This document shows, piece after piece, positions 50,691 through 59,807 of a DNA stretch of 64,000 nucleotides. Origin of the DNA: Lysobacter antibioticus. Lineage in GTDB: Bacteria; Pseudomonadota; Gammaproteobacteria; Xanthomonadales; Xanthomonadaceae. Within the stretch, counting starts at the first letter, position 1. The number at the start of each line of letters is the position of its first letter. The notes under the pieces were generated by a model. The model did not search any database. It was not told where the DNA came from and saw nothing but the letters and a program-made list of their open reading frames with translations. The stretch covers positions 408,171 through 472,170 of the forward strand of contig NZ_CP013141.1 of assembly GCF_001442535.1 (NCBI RefSeq), written 5' to 3'. The position numbers were made by a program, and so were the translations under genes.

Positions 50691-53600
50691 TTATCGTGAG
50701 GGGCCACGGCTCGGGTCATCCGGATTGCGCCGCGATGCCTCCTGCGCCAGTTGCTGCTCGCGTTGCTGGTTGACCGCCTGCGTCTCGCGCAGGGTGTCCT
50801 GCATCGCGGGCGGCGGCTCGGAAAGCGATACGCCGGTATGAAAGCCCGGGGTGTGTGTCTCCACCCAAAGCTTGCCGTTGGCGGCGGCGACCAGCTTGAT
50901 ACCGCCTGCGTCATGAATCTCGTTTTGCTTGGCCGCGAGCATGGCCGCAGCTACGGTTTCATCCGAAATGTGGCCGGGTGCACCCGTACGAATCTTCGCG
51001 AACATGGCTTGGTCCGCAGGAGACATGCGCGCAAGATCCTGAGCGTCCATTGCCGGCGCTGGCGTCGCCTTGTCGCCGACCTGCGCAAGGGGCCGTTCCC
51101 GCTCCTTGGAAGGATCTTCGTTGGGTGCGTTCGACGGCTCGACTCGACGGCCTATCTCGGTCGGACGCGCGTCGGACAGCGGCGATGTCAGCGAAGCCGC
51201 AGTGGTTTCGACAGTTCGCTCTCCATTGGCCACTGCCGCCAGTTCAATAGGTTTCGCGGTCTTTTCGGTGGCTGGGCTCTCGACGGCGGCGTTCTCCGTC
51301 TTCCGCGATTCGATCTTGGCATGTTGCGCTATCGCAAGCGCCTGAACCGTCTCGGGGTCAACGCTGCCTGATTCCGGCAGGCCATGGTCGCGTTGTAGCT
51401 GGCGCACGGCTTGCTCGGTCGCGGCATCGAACTGACCGTTCCGCTGCAAAGGTGCAGCGGGTGATCCGCCATAGCCGATCCGCTGCAAGCGGAATTGCAG
51501 CATCTCGACGTCATCGCCTCGGTCGCCGCGGCGCAAGGTGCCGTCATCAGGCGCGGGCTCGGCTTCGGCCGCCACAGGCGCACCTTGGGGGAAAGGCTGG
51601 GCAGGCGCTGGAGTCGGCGTGTCTGGCGTGGGCGTGGCCTCGGCCGCTACCGGCGCGAGGTGAGGTGCGGGCTGGGCTGGCGCGGGCGCGGGCGCGGGCG
51701 CGGGCGTGGGCGCGTCAGGCGCGGGCTGTGGCGCGGGTGTTTTCTGTTCTGGCGGCTTCGCAACAACTACGTCGGGTTTAGGCGGTTCGGCTGGTGCCAC
51801 GGCGACCGTCTCGGGCTCGGCCTGCTTTGGTGCGGAGGGCAAACCGGGCTCGGCAAAGGCTTGAACGTTCTCCGCTTCGCGAATGGGTGGGGGCGTCACA
51901 ACCGCGAGTGGAGCGACAGTAGCTGTTTGTTGCACACCGTCCAGAGTTCCGGGCGGCTCGCGCCCAGGCTCCGTACGTTTTTGTTCCGATAGTTTTTCCT
52001 GCTTCTTCTCCACGACAGGTTCGGCGACCGCAACCGCAGCCTTGGCGATCACGGGCGAAGGAGCATCCACTTCGCGCAATGCCTCGGGCTTGGGTGCCGG
52101 TTGCAGTTGAGCGGCGTCGAGCGTGTTCGTGACGATGTCGGGAACAGCATCGGTTGCATTGGCGACGGCCTGGCGAGCAGTGGCCTGCACATCATCTCGT
52201 TGTAGGCCCAAGCGGTTCGCCTGGCGCACGACTTGCTCCAATGCTTCGCGTTGCTGCGGCGACAGATTTGCAATCCGTAGTTCTGGTGCTTCCGGCGCAG
52301 TTGGCGGCGGCGAGCGCAAGTCCAGCATGGCCATTTGCACTTCTAACGGGCTGGTTACAGCTTGCGGCCTATTCGCGCCGTCCGCATCGCGGCGGATGTG
52401 TTGAATCGGACTGTCGATGCTAAATTTTTTGTCTGCGTTGAGTTCCAAGTGCAGCGATGTCGTCAGTGGGTTGACGCCAAGCTCTTGCTGGGTGCGCCTG
52501 ACTGCTTCCAGCGCGGCTTCCAATTGCTCTGGACTTGGTTTGACTCCGTGGTCTAGATAGGTCGACATCAGATCCTTTCGCTCGATGTCCTCCAAGGTGG
52601 GCGGCTGCCGAGGCGGAATTGCGGCGACTTGTTCTTGATGCTGCGCCAACTGCGGTTGCAACGCCGCACGAGTGCTATCCAGTTCATGACGAAGGTTACC
52701 GGCGGCCACCACGGACTCGCCATTGCGCTGCCATTGCCCTTCCGCAGTGCGCTGATACAACTTGCCATCCGACGCGGTTAACGAATCATGCTGAAGCGCG
52801 GATTGTATAGAGGGCGGCACCCCGCCGAACCGCTCCCAGCCTTCGCTGCGGTGAACCACTTGGAAACGAGCCGCCATCGGCGCAGGGCCGTTGGCGATGT
52901 TCTCCTGGATCACCTGTTGCGATGCCTGCTCCAGTTGGGCTGCGCGCTCAGCGCTGGCCGGGTCGACTCTGACGATGGGCACGCCGGCCTGTTCAAAGCC
53001 CACGATGACCTTTCGCTCCCACGCGCCCGTTTGGGGATCCCGCTCCCAATCGGCGCGGCGCATGCTTACCGGGTCGTTCTCCGCCGCCGGCTGCGCATAC
53101 GGATTTCGCGGCGTCGGAAGTTTCCCGATCGCCAGTTCCGTTGCCGAAATACTCGCGTGGTAATTCAGCGCGTCCGCCGTTTCCGGATCTGCAGAGAAAT
53201 CCTGTTTGGTCGGTAGGTTCTTGCCGTCATCGATCAAGTCGCCAAAATCTTCCCGGACCCATTGCCGCCCGTTGGAATGCCATGTGACGCCCTTTAGGGT
53301 ATGCGTGTAGGTCTCGTAGCTGTCCAACACCGTGGCGACATGCTCGCCCACATGCGCGCCAGCCACGGCTGCACCGCCGATGACAATAAAGCCAACGACA
53401 CCGGGGCCAGTGGCTGCCGCCGTGGCGACCAAACCAGCAGAAGCACCACCTATCCAGCCACCTGTGCCGCGCGCAGTGTAGTGCGTCAGCTCCGACTGTG
53501 CGGCCGACAGATTGTCTTGCGAGAGCAGCGTACTGGCGCGGTCGGCACTGGCCGTGGCGTCCAGCACGCTGGCGGCTAAGCCAAGACCAACAGCGGTACC

Positions 53601-54476
53601 TATCCGTCTGCCGGGTCCAGCCCGCGCGGCCTCTGCTGCGCGTTCACTTTGCGCTAGCTGCGCTTGCCAGTCACTAATGTGCTTCTGCCCCGCGAGTACG
53701 TACTCAGTTGGCGGGTTCATGCTTTCTGCCAAGGGTCGGGATATCTCTGTAAATGCTGGTGTCTTGCCCTCGATCTGAGTTCCGGAAAAATAGGCTCGAC
53801 TATCCATCAAGATAACGCGTGACTCTCCTCGCAGTGGAACTCCGGAATCGTCAAAGGCCACTCGCAACTGACTCACGTTTTCCCGCGCACGCGCAACGAT
53901 CATCTCGAAGGCAGCTTGATCTCCATGAGTGGATTGGTGTGCTACTAACACTTCCCGCGGAATACCCTCGATGGTGGTGACGTTCTGATTGGCTAATACA
54001 TGCGGCACCTCAATCGCGCCGAAGACGCGAGTGGGCTGCGCATCGCTCACAATGGCGCGTACCTCACCGATCGTCTTGTCAGCGAATCGACCCGACGCAT
54101 CGGCCCACGGGCCCTCGGTGGGGTGGTAGAGCCAATCTGTAGCAGGGCCGCGGTAATTTCCGGTAATTAAAGGCTCCGGGTCAGGCAACCCGTGAGCCAC
54201 GGCAACGGCATGCTTAAAGTCGCGGGATTCCAAAAAATCAGCGGCCTGACTACCATTGATAACGCGAACATCTTCGCCAGCGGCCCGCATTGCATTAATA
54301 ACGTCGGTTGACCAGATGTCTTTTGCAGCCGGTCCACTGTAGAGAACTGTGAGACGTCCGGAACTATCCGCATCTACCTGCGCGGCTAGTTCGCGTAACT
54401 CCTGTGGTGTTGCGTACTGACTTGGGTTCCCGCGCAGAAGCGCGATCGCTTCATCAGCGCTCAGCGTCTCTGTCAT
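50691..54476 (-). CDS. 1261-residue modular protein, candidate type IV secretion effector
   Basis: No signal peptide. An N-terminal domain (about 1-280, LTVLYSGPAAKDIWSTDVIN, VLVAHQSTHGDQAAFEMIV) of unknown fold; glycine-rich hydrophobic segments at about 289-375 (GWIGGASAGLVATAAATGPG); a long helical middle; a Pro/Ala-rich linker near 890-970; a PG_binding_1 domain at about 977-1045 (LRRGDRGDDVEMLQFRLQRI ... LPESGSVDPETVQALA); and a C-terminal part at about 1150-1261 (MSPADQAMFAKIRTGAPGHI, GKLWVETHTPGFHTGVSLSE) with a Gln-rich tail. This layout recalls Xanthomonadaceae T4SS effectors (XVIPCD-type C-termini); that identity is an inference. The start overlaps the upstream stop (ATGA). Confidence 0.75.
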   Translation of the reverse strand: MTETLSADEAIALLRGNPSQYATPQELRELAAQVDADSSGRLTVLYSGPAAKDIWSTDVINAMRAAGEDVRVINGSQAADFLESRDFKHAVAVAHGLPDPEPLITGNYRGPATDWLYHPTEGPWADASGRFADKTIGEVRAIVSDAQPTRVFGAIEVPHVLANQNVTTIEGIPREVLVAHQSTHGDQAAFEMIVARARENVSQLRVAFDDSGVPLRGESRVILMDSRAYFSGTQIEGKTPAFTEISRPLAESMNPPTEYVLAGQKHISDWQAQLAQSERAAEAARAGPGRRIGTAVGLGLAASVLDATASADRASTLLSQDNLSAAQSELTHYTARGTGGWIGGASAGLVATAAATGPGVVGFIVIGGAAVAGAHVGEHVATVLDSYETYTHTLKGVTWHSNGRQWVREDFGDLIDDGKNLPTKQDFSADPETADALNYHASISATELAIGKLPTPRNPYAQPAAENDPVSMRRADWERDPQTGAWERKVIVGFEQAGVPIVRVDPASAERAAQLEQASQQVIQENIANGPAPMAARFQVVHRSEGWERFGGVPPSIQSALQHDSLTASDGKLYQRTAEGQWQRNGESVVAAGNLRHELDSTRAALQPQLAQHQEQVAAIPPRQPPTLEDIERKDLMSTYLDHGVKPSPEQLEAALEAVRRTQQELGVNPLTTSLHLELNADKKFSIDSPIQHIRRDADGANRPQAVTSPLEVQMAMLDLRSPPPTAPEAPELRIANLSPQQREALEQVVRQANRLGLQRDDVQATARQAVANATDAVPDIVTNTLDAAQLQPAPKPEALREVDAPSPVIAKAAVAVAEPVVEKKQEKLSEQKRTEPGREPPGTLDGVQQTATVAPLAVVTPPPIREAENVQAFAEPGLPSAPKQAEPETVAVAPAEPPKPDVVVAKPPEQKTPAPQPAPDAPTPAPAPAPAPAQPAPHLAPVAAEATPTPDTPTPAPAQPFPQGAPVAAEAEPAPDDGTLRRGDRGDDVEMLQFRLQRIGYGGSPAAPLQRNGQFDAATEQAVRQLQRDHGLPESGSVDPETVQALAIAQHAKIESRKTENAAVESPATEKTAKPIELAAVANGERTVETTAASLTSPLSDARPTEIGRRVEPSNAPNEDPSKERERPLAQVGDKATPAPAMDAQDLARMSPADQAMFAKIRTGAPGHISDETVAAAMLAAKQNEIHDAGGIKLVAAANGKLWVETHTPGFHTGVSLSEPPPAMQDTLRETQAVNQQREQQLAQEASRRNPDDPSRGPSR

Positions 54477-54931
54477 ACGATGCAACCCTGGTCGATTTCC
54501 AGGATGACTCTGTATCCCGACCAGGCGCGGGAGTAGATGCCGAAGCTTCTGTAAGCAATCAGTCCCTCTTTGAGGTCAGCAAGAAACTGGGCTTTCTGAT
54601 CTTTCAGGTGCGCTGGGAGGCCACTACTGCCGTTGAGCCATATCAGTTTCCATAGCGACCAGCCCACTCCGTCCGATTCTTCTCCGCTAGAAACAAGATC
54701 AAGTCGCAGGAAATTTAGTTCGCTGCGCCAGAAGAAATTCCACTCGGTGCGGTTGCGTACTTCAGGATCGGCTCCACCACCAGAGGCGATATTCCGCAGG
54801 TAAATATTTCGTTCACGGTCGATGGTCCAATCCCGCGCTCTGGTTCGGCCTACGAATACCTTCTCGTCAATTTTATCTAGTTCGAAGCGCTCGACATCTT
54901 CTGCAGGGATGAACTCATTTACAAATGGCAT
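54473..54931 (-). CDS. small acidic protein, candidate immunity protein
   Basis: 152 residues from ATG 54931 (GGAGC upstream). Soluble, no signal peptide: MPFVNEFIPAEDVERFELDK, RARDWTIDRERNIYLRNIAS, RTEWNFFWRSELNFLRLDLV, GYRVILEIDQGCIV. The TGA overlaps the ATG of the effector-like gene by four bases, so the two are translationally coupled. Upstream overlapping small genes paired with antibacterial effectors usually encode immunity proteins. The lack of a signal implies a cytoplasmic target. No family recognised. Confidence 0.6.
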   Translation of the reverse strand: MPFVNEFIPAEDVERFELDKIDEKVFVGRTRARDWTIDRERNIYLRNIASGGGADPEVRNRTEWNFFWRSELNFLRLDLVSSGEESDGVGWSLWKLIWLNGSSGLPAHLKDQKAQFLADLKEGLIAYRSFGIYSRAWSGYRVILEIDQGCIV

Positions 54932-55404
54932 TTCGATGCTCCGTGTCAGCTGCGTATTGCATGTGCGCTGACTAACGCTGCGAGGCGCATGTAGTCGCGA
55001 CGTTCGATACGCCAAGGTTGTGCCCGCCGCCTTGCGCCCCAGACTGGGGTGAGGCGAATTGGCAGTGATTGTTGGCAGGTTTGTTGCATGAACTGTCCGT
55101 GTTGGACCCGTGTAAACACTCTCACCGCACGTCTTGCGCGGTAAGCACCTGGATGCCCGCTACAGGGGCTAGTCAAGGATTGGGTCAGGCGGGAGCACCT
55201 ACGTTGGGCGCGTCCGAGGAATAGATGAAGCTCGGCGCAGCTTGTACCGGGTGCCGAACCGGAGTCAAGACCGCTAACTGGTTTCTGTGGAAACGTCCCG
55301 GCAACGGTGCAAGTGTGACATTGGGGTGGAGCCCCGATGTTGCGCTTCAAACAGACGTGCTGTATCCCGTAAATCGGCCCGGCCGCCGAGCCAGGGAGAC
55401 GTAT
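54932..55404. other. gene-free stretch
   Basis: About 470 bases between divergent genes. It must hold promoters for the effector/immunity pair (minus) and the LON-domain gene (plus). No convincing operator or attC was seen. Confidence 0.4.
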
Positions 55405-55980
55405 TTGGCCACTGAGTTATCCGTCCTGCTTCTCCCGGTTGTGCTGATTCCGGGCGGCATCATTCATCTCAACTTGCCGGGAACGTGGGTCGGCCTGTTG
55501 CGCGAGCGCGCACGACATGACTTGGGCTTTGGCGTCTGCCTTAATGTCGGACCGGCCGAGGGTGTCCCCGTGGTTGCCGAGATCGGCACTGAGGCGCACG
55601 TAGAAGACTTCGTCGTCGAGGCGAACGGACACATCCGATTAACGCTACGTGGCGTGCGGCGGTTCGAGGTGGAGAAACTACAACCCGGCGAAACCACAGT
55701 CGTGGCTCCGCGTGCTTTCGTGCGTTGGCGAGAATCTCGGCATGACGAAGACATCGATTGCGCGCGTGGCCTGCTGCGGACATTAGTCGAGGCGAAGGGC
55801 GGACCGGAGGTGCTCGCCCAGGCGCAATTCGATGACCCCGATTGGATCAGCTGGCAGTTCGTCGCGTTGGACAAAAAAATGCAGCCAAATCAGCTTCAGG
55901 AATTGCTGGAGGAGGACGTGCCATTCCGGCGGGTGCTTCGCGTCCTCGATGCTTTTGCGGCGCAGCCGGCGCCGTTTTGA
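55405..55980 (+). CDS. LON substrate-binding domain protein
   Basis: 191 residues from a TTG with GGGAGA upstream. LPVVLIPGGIIHLNLPGTWVGLLRERA and VPVVAEIGTEAHVEDFVVEANGHIRLTLRGVRRFEVE follow the N-terminal LON domain (LPLFPLxxVLFPGxxLPLxIFExRY ... GTxAxIxxxxxxxDGxxxxxxxGxxRFxI). There is no AAA+ or protease domain, matching the stand-alone LON-domain family common in proteobacteria. Role unknown, perhaps substrate or ligand binding. Cytoplasmic. Confidence 0.85.
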   Translation: MATELSVLLLPVVLIPGGIIHLNLPGTWVGLLRERARHDLGFGVCLNVGPAEGVPVVAEIGTEAHVEDFVVEANGHIRLTLRGVRRFEVEKLQPGETTVVAPRAFVRWRESRHDEDIDCARGLLRTLVEAKGGPEVLAQAQFDDPDWISWQFVALDKKMQPNQLQELLEEDVPFRRVLRVLDAFAAQPAPF

Positions 55981-56288
55981 CATTGGCCAGTGCTGGAGGG
56001 GCCGACCGCGAACCTACGGGGAAACATCGGCGCTCTGCCAATGATCGTAAGTTGCGGCACTCTTTTGATGTCAAAAGATCAAAAAACCGGACTTCGTAAG
56101 TGCCTGAATTTTAAGGGGCAAGCAATGGTCGGCCGACCAAAGGCTTGGAGAAAAAGGCCTGGAGAGAGGCGAAAAAAATCGCCAAATGACCTGTCTGTGG
56201 ATAACTCGCCGGCCAATGGGGAACGCCAAAAGCCTCGGAGTAAGGCCTGCTCGTCGTTGCGACGGGGCGTAGAAAAAATCGAGGGGGA
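55981..56288. other. short intergenic stretch before tRNA-Arg
   Basis: About 300 bases of comparatively AT-rich sequence (runs of A near 56070-56090 and 56140-56180). No gene or duplicate of the tRNA end is visible. It lies downstream of both flanking genes. Confidence 0.4.
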
Positions 56289-56365
56289 TGGCGCGCCTGG
56301 AGGGATTCGAACCCCCGACCAATGGCTTCGGAAGCCACTACTCTATCCGGCTGAGCTACAGGCGC
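56289..56365 (-). tRNA. tRNA-Arg (anticodon CCG)
   Basis: 77 bases including an encoded CCA. The minus strand starts GCGCCTGTAGCTCAGCC, the anticodon loop is CTTCCGAAG (CCG), the T-loop region is GGTTCGAATCC and the 3' acceptor GGCGCGCCA pairs with the 5' end. All four arms form. It reads CGG codons. The 3' end faces the accessory region. Confidence 0.97.
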
Positions 56366-56641
56366 GTGGTAGACACGCACGAAGCGATCGTGCGGCCGTG
56401 CATTCTAGCGGAAACCGGGGCCGAAGGTGGTGGGGTCGGAACCGGCCCGGCGATCCGGCCCAGGCGAGGGCAGGGCGCCCGGCGGTGGCATGGCATCCCT
56501 CGTCCTTGTCCGCCGTGGTTAGTCGCGCTTCGGTGCGGCCCCTTCGATTGGATAGGTCCCAGTCGACGCCGCCGCCATCCGCAAAGCCCGGCGGGCCTCG
56601 CCGCGGCGAAGCGCCGGGACGGCCGCGTTACTCTATGCGCC

Positions 56642-57553
56642 ATGGATCACGCTCACCCCGACACCCCTGCGCCGGCCTGGCGGCGCAAGCTTGCGCTGTA
56701 CTGGAAACTGACCCGCGGCGATCGGCCGATCGGGTGGTTGCTGTTGCTGTGGCCGACCTGGTGGGGGCTGTGGATCGCCGCCGAAGGCGTGCCGCCGCTG
56801 TGGACCTGGTTCGTGTTCAGTGCCGGGGTCTGGCTGACCCGGGCGGCCGGCTGCGTGATCAACGACTACGCCGATCGCTGGCTCGACCCGCACGTCGAAC
56901 GTACCAAGCACCGGCCCTTGGCGACGGGCGAGGTGCGGGGGCGGGAGGCGCTGGCGGTGTTCGCGGCCTTGATGCTGGCGGCGTTCGCGCTGGTCCTTAC
57001 CTTGAACCGGCTGACCATTCTGATGAGCTTCGTGGGCGTGGTGCTGGCGGCCAGCTATCCCTACTTGAAGCGCTACACCTATCTGCCGCAGGTCTACCTC
57101 GGCATGGCCTTCGGCTGGGGCATCCCGATGGCGTTCGCGGCGGTGCAGGGCGAGGTGCCGGCGGTGGGTTGGCTGTTGTATGCGGCCAATATCCTATGGT
57201 CGACCGCCTACGACACCTGGTACGCGATGGTCGACCGCGAGGACGATCTGAAGATGGGCTCCAAATCGACGGCGATCCTGTTCGGCGAGATGGACCTGGT
57301 CGCGATCGGCATCTTGTATGCGCTGATGTTCGTCGCGCTGTTCCTGGTCGGGCAGCGCGCCGGCCTCGGGGTGTACTACTTCGGCGGTCTGGCGGTGGCG
57401 GCGGCCTTGGTGGCGTACGAGTTCGTGATCGCCCGGCACCGCGAGCGCGAGCCCTGCTTCCGCGCCTTCCTGCACAACCACTGGGTCGGGTTGACGATCT
57501 TCGCCGGCTTGGCCCTGGACTATGCCTTGCGCGCGACGAGCGTCGCGGCCTGA
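56642..57553 (+). CDS. ubiA: 4-hydroxybenzoate octaprenyltransferase
   Basis: 303 residues, integral membrane. It attaches the octaprenyl chain to 4-hydroxybenzoate in ubiquinone synthesis. The first aspartate-rich motif is [20 protein letters not shown] near 80-99; the second is [20 protein letters not shown] near 187-206, both binding the Mg-prenyl diphosphate. About eight hydrophobic helices alternate with these (for example [33 protein letters not shown]). Length and motifs match UbiA exactly. The ATG at 56642 is chosen by alignment with the family; the frame is open to 56288 across the tRNA. Confidence 0.96.
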   Translation: MDHAHPDTPAPAWRRKLALYWKLTRGDRPIGWLLLLWPTWWGLWIAAEGVPPLWTWFVFSAGVWLTRAAGCVINDYADRWLDPHVERTKHRPLATGEVRGREALAVFAALMLAAFALVLTLNRLTILMSFVGVVLAASYPYLKRYTYLPQVYLGMAFGWGIPMAFAAVQGEVPAVGWLLYAANILWSTAYDTWYAMVDREDDLKMGSKSTAILFGEMDLVAIGILYALMFVALFLVGQRAGLGVYYFGGLAVAAALVAYEFVIARHREREPCFRAFLHNHWVGLTIFAGLALDYALRATSVAA

Positions 57554-57694
57554 TCGCGGGCGCTCGTTGACGAGGATTGCCGCGGAGATCGGCCCGGGAA
57601 TCGGCTAGAGCGGGCCGCGAGTGCGTGATCGCGGTTAATGACAGGGGCGCGCCGCTGGCGTGCAATGGCGGATCGTCCCCAGTGGAGTGCCGTC

Positions 57695-58240
57695 ATGTTG
57701 GAGTTGTCGCGTGGCCTGTTGTTGCGGGGCCTGCTGTCGCAAGGCCTGGTCCTGGGCGCCCTGGCCTGTTGCAGCGGCGAGGCGTTCGCGCAGTCGGTGA
57801 CGGCGCCGAGCCGCGAACATTTCGCGCCGAAGGGCTGGGAGGGGTCTTACCACGGGCTGCATTACTCGCCGGTGGTGAAGATCGGCGACCGGGTGATCGT
57901 CTCCGGCATTCCGGCCATGGAAGGTGCGGACGACGAAGCCCGTGCGCGTTGGGTGTTCGAGCAGCTCGAGGCGCATCTGCGCAGCGCCGGAGCCAGTCTG
58001 GCCGACGTGGTCGAGCTGCAGAGCTTTCATGTCGCGGCCGATCACGCCGAGTTTCGGCGGCGTATGGATCCGGTCTTGAAGGTGCACCGCGAGTTCTTCA
58101 AGGATCACTACCCGGCCTGGACCGCGGTCGCGACGCCGGGCTTGTTCTCGAAGGACGCGAGTTTCGAACTGCGGGCCGAGGCCGTAATCGGCTCGGGGAG
58201 CCGGTCCAAGGCGGAGATCGCGAAGCCGGCGGCGCCTTGA
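57695..58240 (+). CDS. exported RidA/YjgF-family protein
   Basis: 181 residues from ATG 57695 with GGAG upstream. A signal peptide (LLLRGLLSQGLVLGALACCSGEAFAQ) precedes a RidA-fold domain: YSPVVKIGDRVIVSGIPA, ARARWVFEQLEAHLRSAGASLADVVELQSFHV, and a C-terminal PAWTAVATPGLFSKDASFELRAEAVI. Cytoplasmic RidA hydrolyses reactive enamines and imines; the catalytic Arg of RidA (usual xNxRx) is not clearly kept here (TAVATPGLF), so this periplasmic homolog may do something else. It sits between ubiA and atoE. Confidence 0.85.
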   Translation: MLELSRGLLLRGLLSQGLVLGALACCSGEAFAQSVTAPSREHFAPKGWEGSYHGLHYSPVVKIGDRVIVSGIPAMEGADDEARARWVFEQLEAHLRSAGASLADVVELQSFHVAADHAEFRRRMDPVLKVHREFFKDHYPAWTAVATPGLFSKDASFELRAEAVIGSGSRSKAEIAKPAAP

Positions 58241-58379
58241 TGTAGGCGGCGGTGGCTTGGGGCAGGGGATTGCTCTTAGTCGACGAACATCGCAACGCCT
58301 GCTGCCTGCGACTAAAGTGCAAGTGGTCGCGGCCGTGACCGCCTCGACAATGCCTTGCTCTCGTCGAAGGACAGCCGTC

Positions 58380-59807
58380 ATGACCGCAGTTTCCGCCCCT
58401 CCCGCCGACGGGCCGCTCGCTCGTTTCGCCCTGCACAGTGCAGCTTGGGCCGAGCGTTGGTTTCCCGATGCTTACGTGTTCGCCGCGCTCGGCGTGGTCA
58501 TCGTTGCGGTGTGCGCGCTCGGCTTCGGCGCCACCCCGGCGGCGACCGCAACCGCGTTCGGCGACGGCTTCTGGAGTCTGATTCCCTTCACCATGCAGAT
58601 GGCCTTCGTGGTCATCGGCGGCTACGTGGTCGCGACCGCGCCGGCGGTGGCGCGGGTGATCGATGCGTTGGCTCGGGTGCCGCGCAGCGGCCGCGGCGCG
58701 ATCTGCTACGTCGGCCTGATCAGCATGTTGACCTCGCTGCTGAGCTGGGGCTTCTCGCTGGTATTCGGCGGCTTGCTGGTGCGCGCGCTGGCGCGCCGCG
58801 AGGATCTCGATATGGACTACCGCGCCGCCGGCGCCGCGGCCTATCTCGGCCTCGGCGCGGTGTGGGCGATGGGTCTCAGCTCGTCGGCCGCGCAGTTGCA
58901 GGCCAACCCGGCCAGCATGCCGCCGGCGCTGTTGGCGACCACCGGGGTGATCCCTTTCAGCGAAACCATTCTGTTGTGGCAGTCGATCGTGTTGACCGCC
59001 GTGCTGATCGCGGTCTCGCTGGTCGTGTGTTTCGTGACCGCGCCGCGCGGCGCTTCGGTGCGGCGCGCCGGGGATTTCGACGTCGCCGACGAGCGTGCGG
59101 CGTCGGTGCTGCCGCCGCGCTCGCGGCCGGGCGAATGGCTCGAATACAGTCCGCTGATCACGATCCTGCTGGCGGCGATGAGCCTGGGCTGGCTCGCCTA
59201 CGAGTTCGCCAACAAGCCGCTGGTCACCGCGATCGCCAACCTCAACACCTACAACTTCGCGTTCCTGACCGCCGGCCTGTTGCTGCACTGGCGCCCACGC
59301 AGTTTCCTCAACGCGGTCACGCGTGCGGTGCCGAGCACGACCGGCGTGTTGATCCAGTTCCCGCTGTACGGCGGCATCGCGAGCTTGCTGACGGCGGCGA
59401 AGGGCGGCGACGGCCAGACCCTCGCCCATCATCTGTCCAGCGTGTTCGTGCAGATCGCCACCACCGAGACGTTCACGCTGGTCATGGGCGTGTACTCGGC
59501 GGTGCTCGGCTTCTTCGTGCCGTCCGGCGGCGGCAAGTGGATCATCGAGGCGCCGTACGTGATGCAGGCCGCCAACGACCTGCAGGTGCACCTGGGCTGG
59601 GCGGTGCAGGTCTACAACGCCGCCGAGGCCTTGCCGAACCTGATCAATCCGTTCTGGATGCTGCCGCTGCTCGGCGTGTTGGGGCTGAAGGCGCGCGACA
59701 TCGTCGGTTTCACCTTCATCCAGTTGCTGGTGCATATCCCGTTGGTGCTGGGCCTGCTCTGGCTGCTCGGTTCGACCCTGAGCTATCACCCGCCCGTGAT
59801 GCCCTGA
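58380..59807 (+). CDS. atoE: short-chain fatty acid transporter
   Basis: 475 residues with a dozen hydrophobic helices; AtoE-type permeases take up short-chain fatty acids such as butyrate and acetoacetate. Recognised from WFPDAYVFAALGVVIVAVCALGFG, FWSLIPFTMQMAFVVIGGYV, the conserved LLSWGFSLVFGGLLVRALAR, SGGGKWIIEAPYVMQAA (PSGGGxWxVQxP of the family) and NLINPFWMLPLLGVLGLKARDIVGF. Start ATG 58380 has AAGGA upstream. No ato catabolic genes are adjacent. Confidence 0.93.
   Translation: MTAVSAPPADGPLARFALHSAAWAERWFPDAYVFAALGVVIVAVCALGFGATPAATATAFGDGFWSLIPFTMQMAFVVIGGYVVATAPAVARVIDALARVPRSGRGAICYVGLISMLTSLLSWGFSLVFGGLLVRALARREDLDMDYRAAGAAAYLGLGAVWAMGLSSSAAQLQANPASMPPALLATTGVIPFSETILLWQSIVLTAVLIAVSLVVCFVTAPRGASVRRAGDFDVADERAASVLPPRSRPGEWLEYSPLITILLAAMSLGWLAYEFANKPLVTAIANLNTYNFAFLTAGLLLHWRPRSFLNAVTRAVPSTTGVLIQFPLYGGIASLLTAAKGGDGQTLAHHLSSVFVQIATTETFTLVMGVYSAVLGFFVPSGGGKWIIEAPYVMQAANDLQVHLGWAVQVYNAAEALPNLINPFWMLPLLGVLGLKARDIVGFTFIQLLVHIPLVLGLLWLLGSTLSYHPPVMP

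Noticed and set aside
54970..55025. GACTAAC ... GTTGTGCC right of the effector/immunity pair as a possible attC
   Set aside because: The spacing is right (about 55 bp), but the central GCGAAGCGGCTTCGG palindrome and the asymmetric flank are missing.
56289..56365. tRNA-Arg as the integration site of a genomic island spanning 22-55 kb
   Set aside because: The 3' end faces the accessory region, but there is no integrase next to it and I could not see a second copy of the tRNA 3' end in the window.
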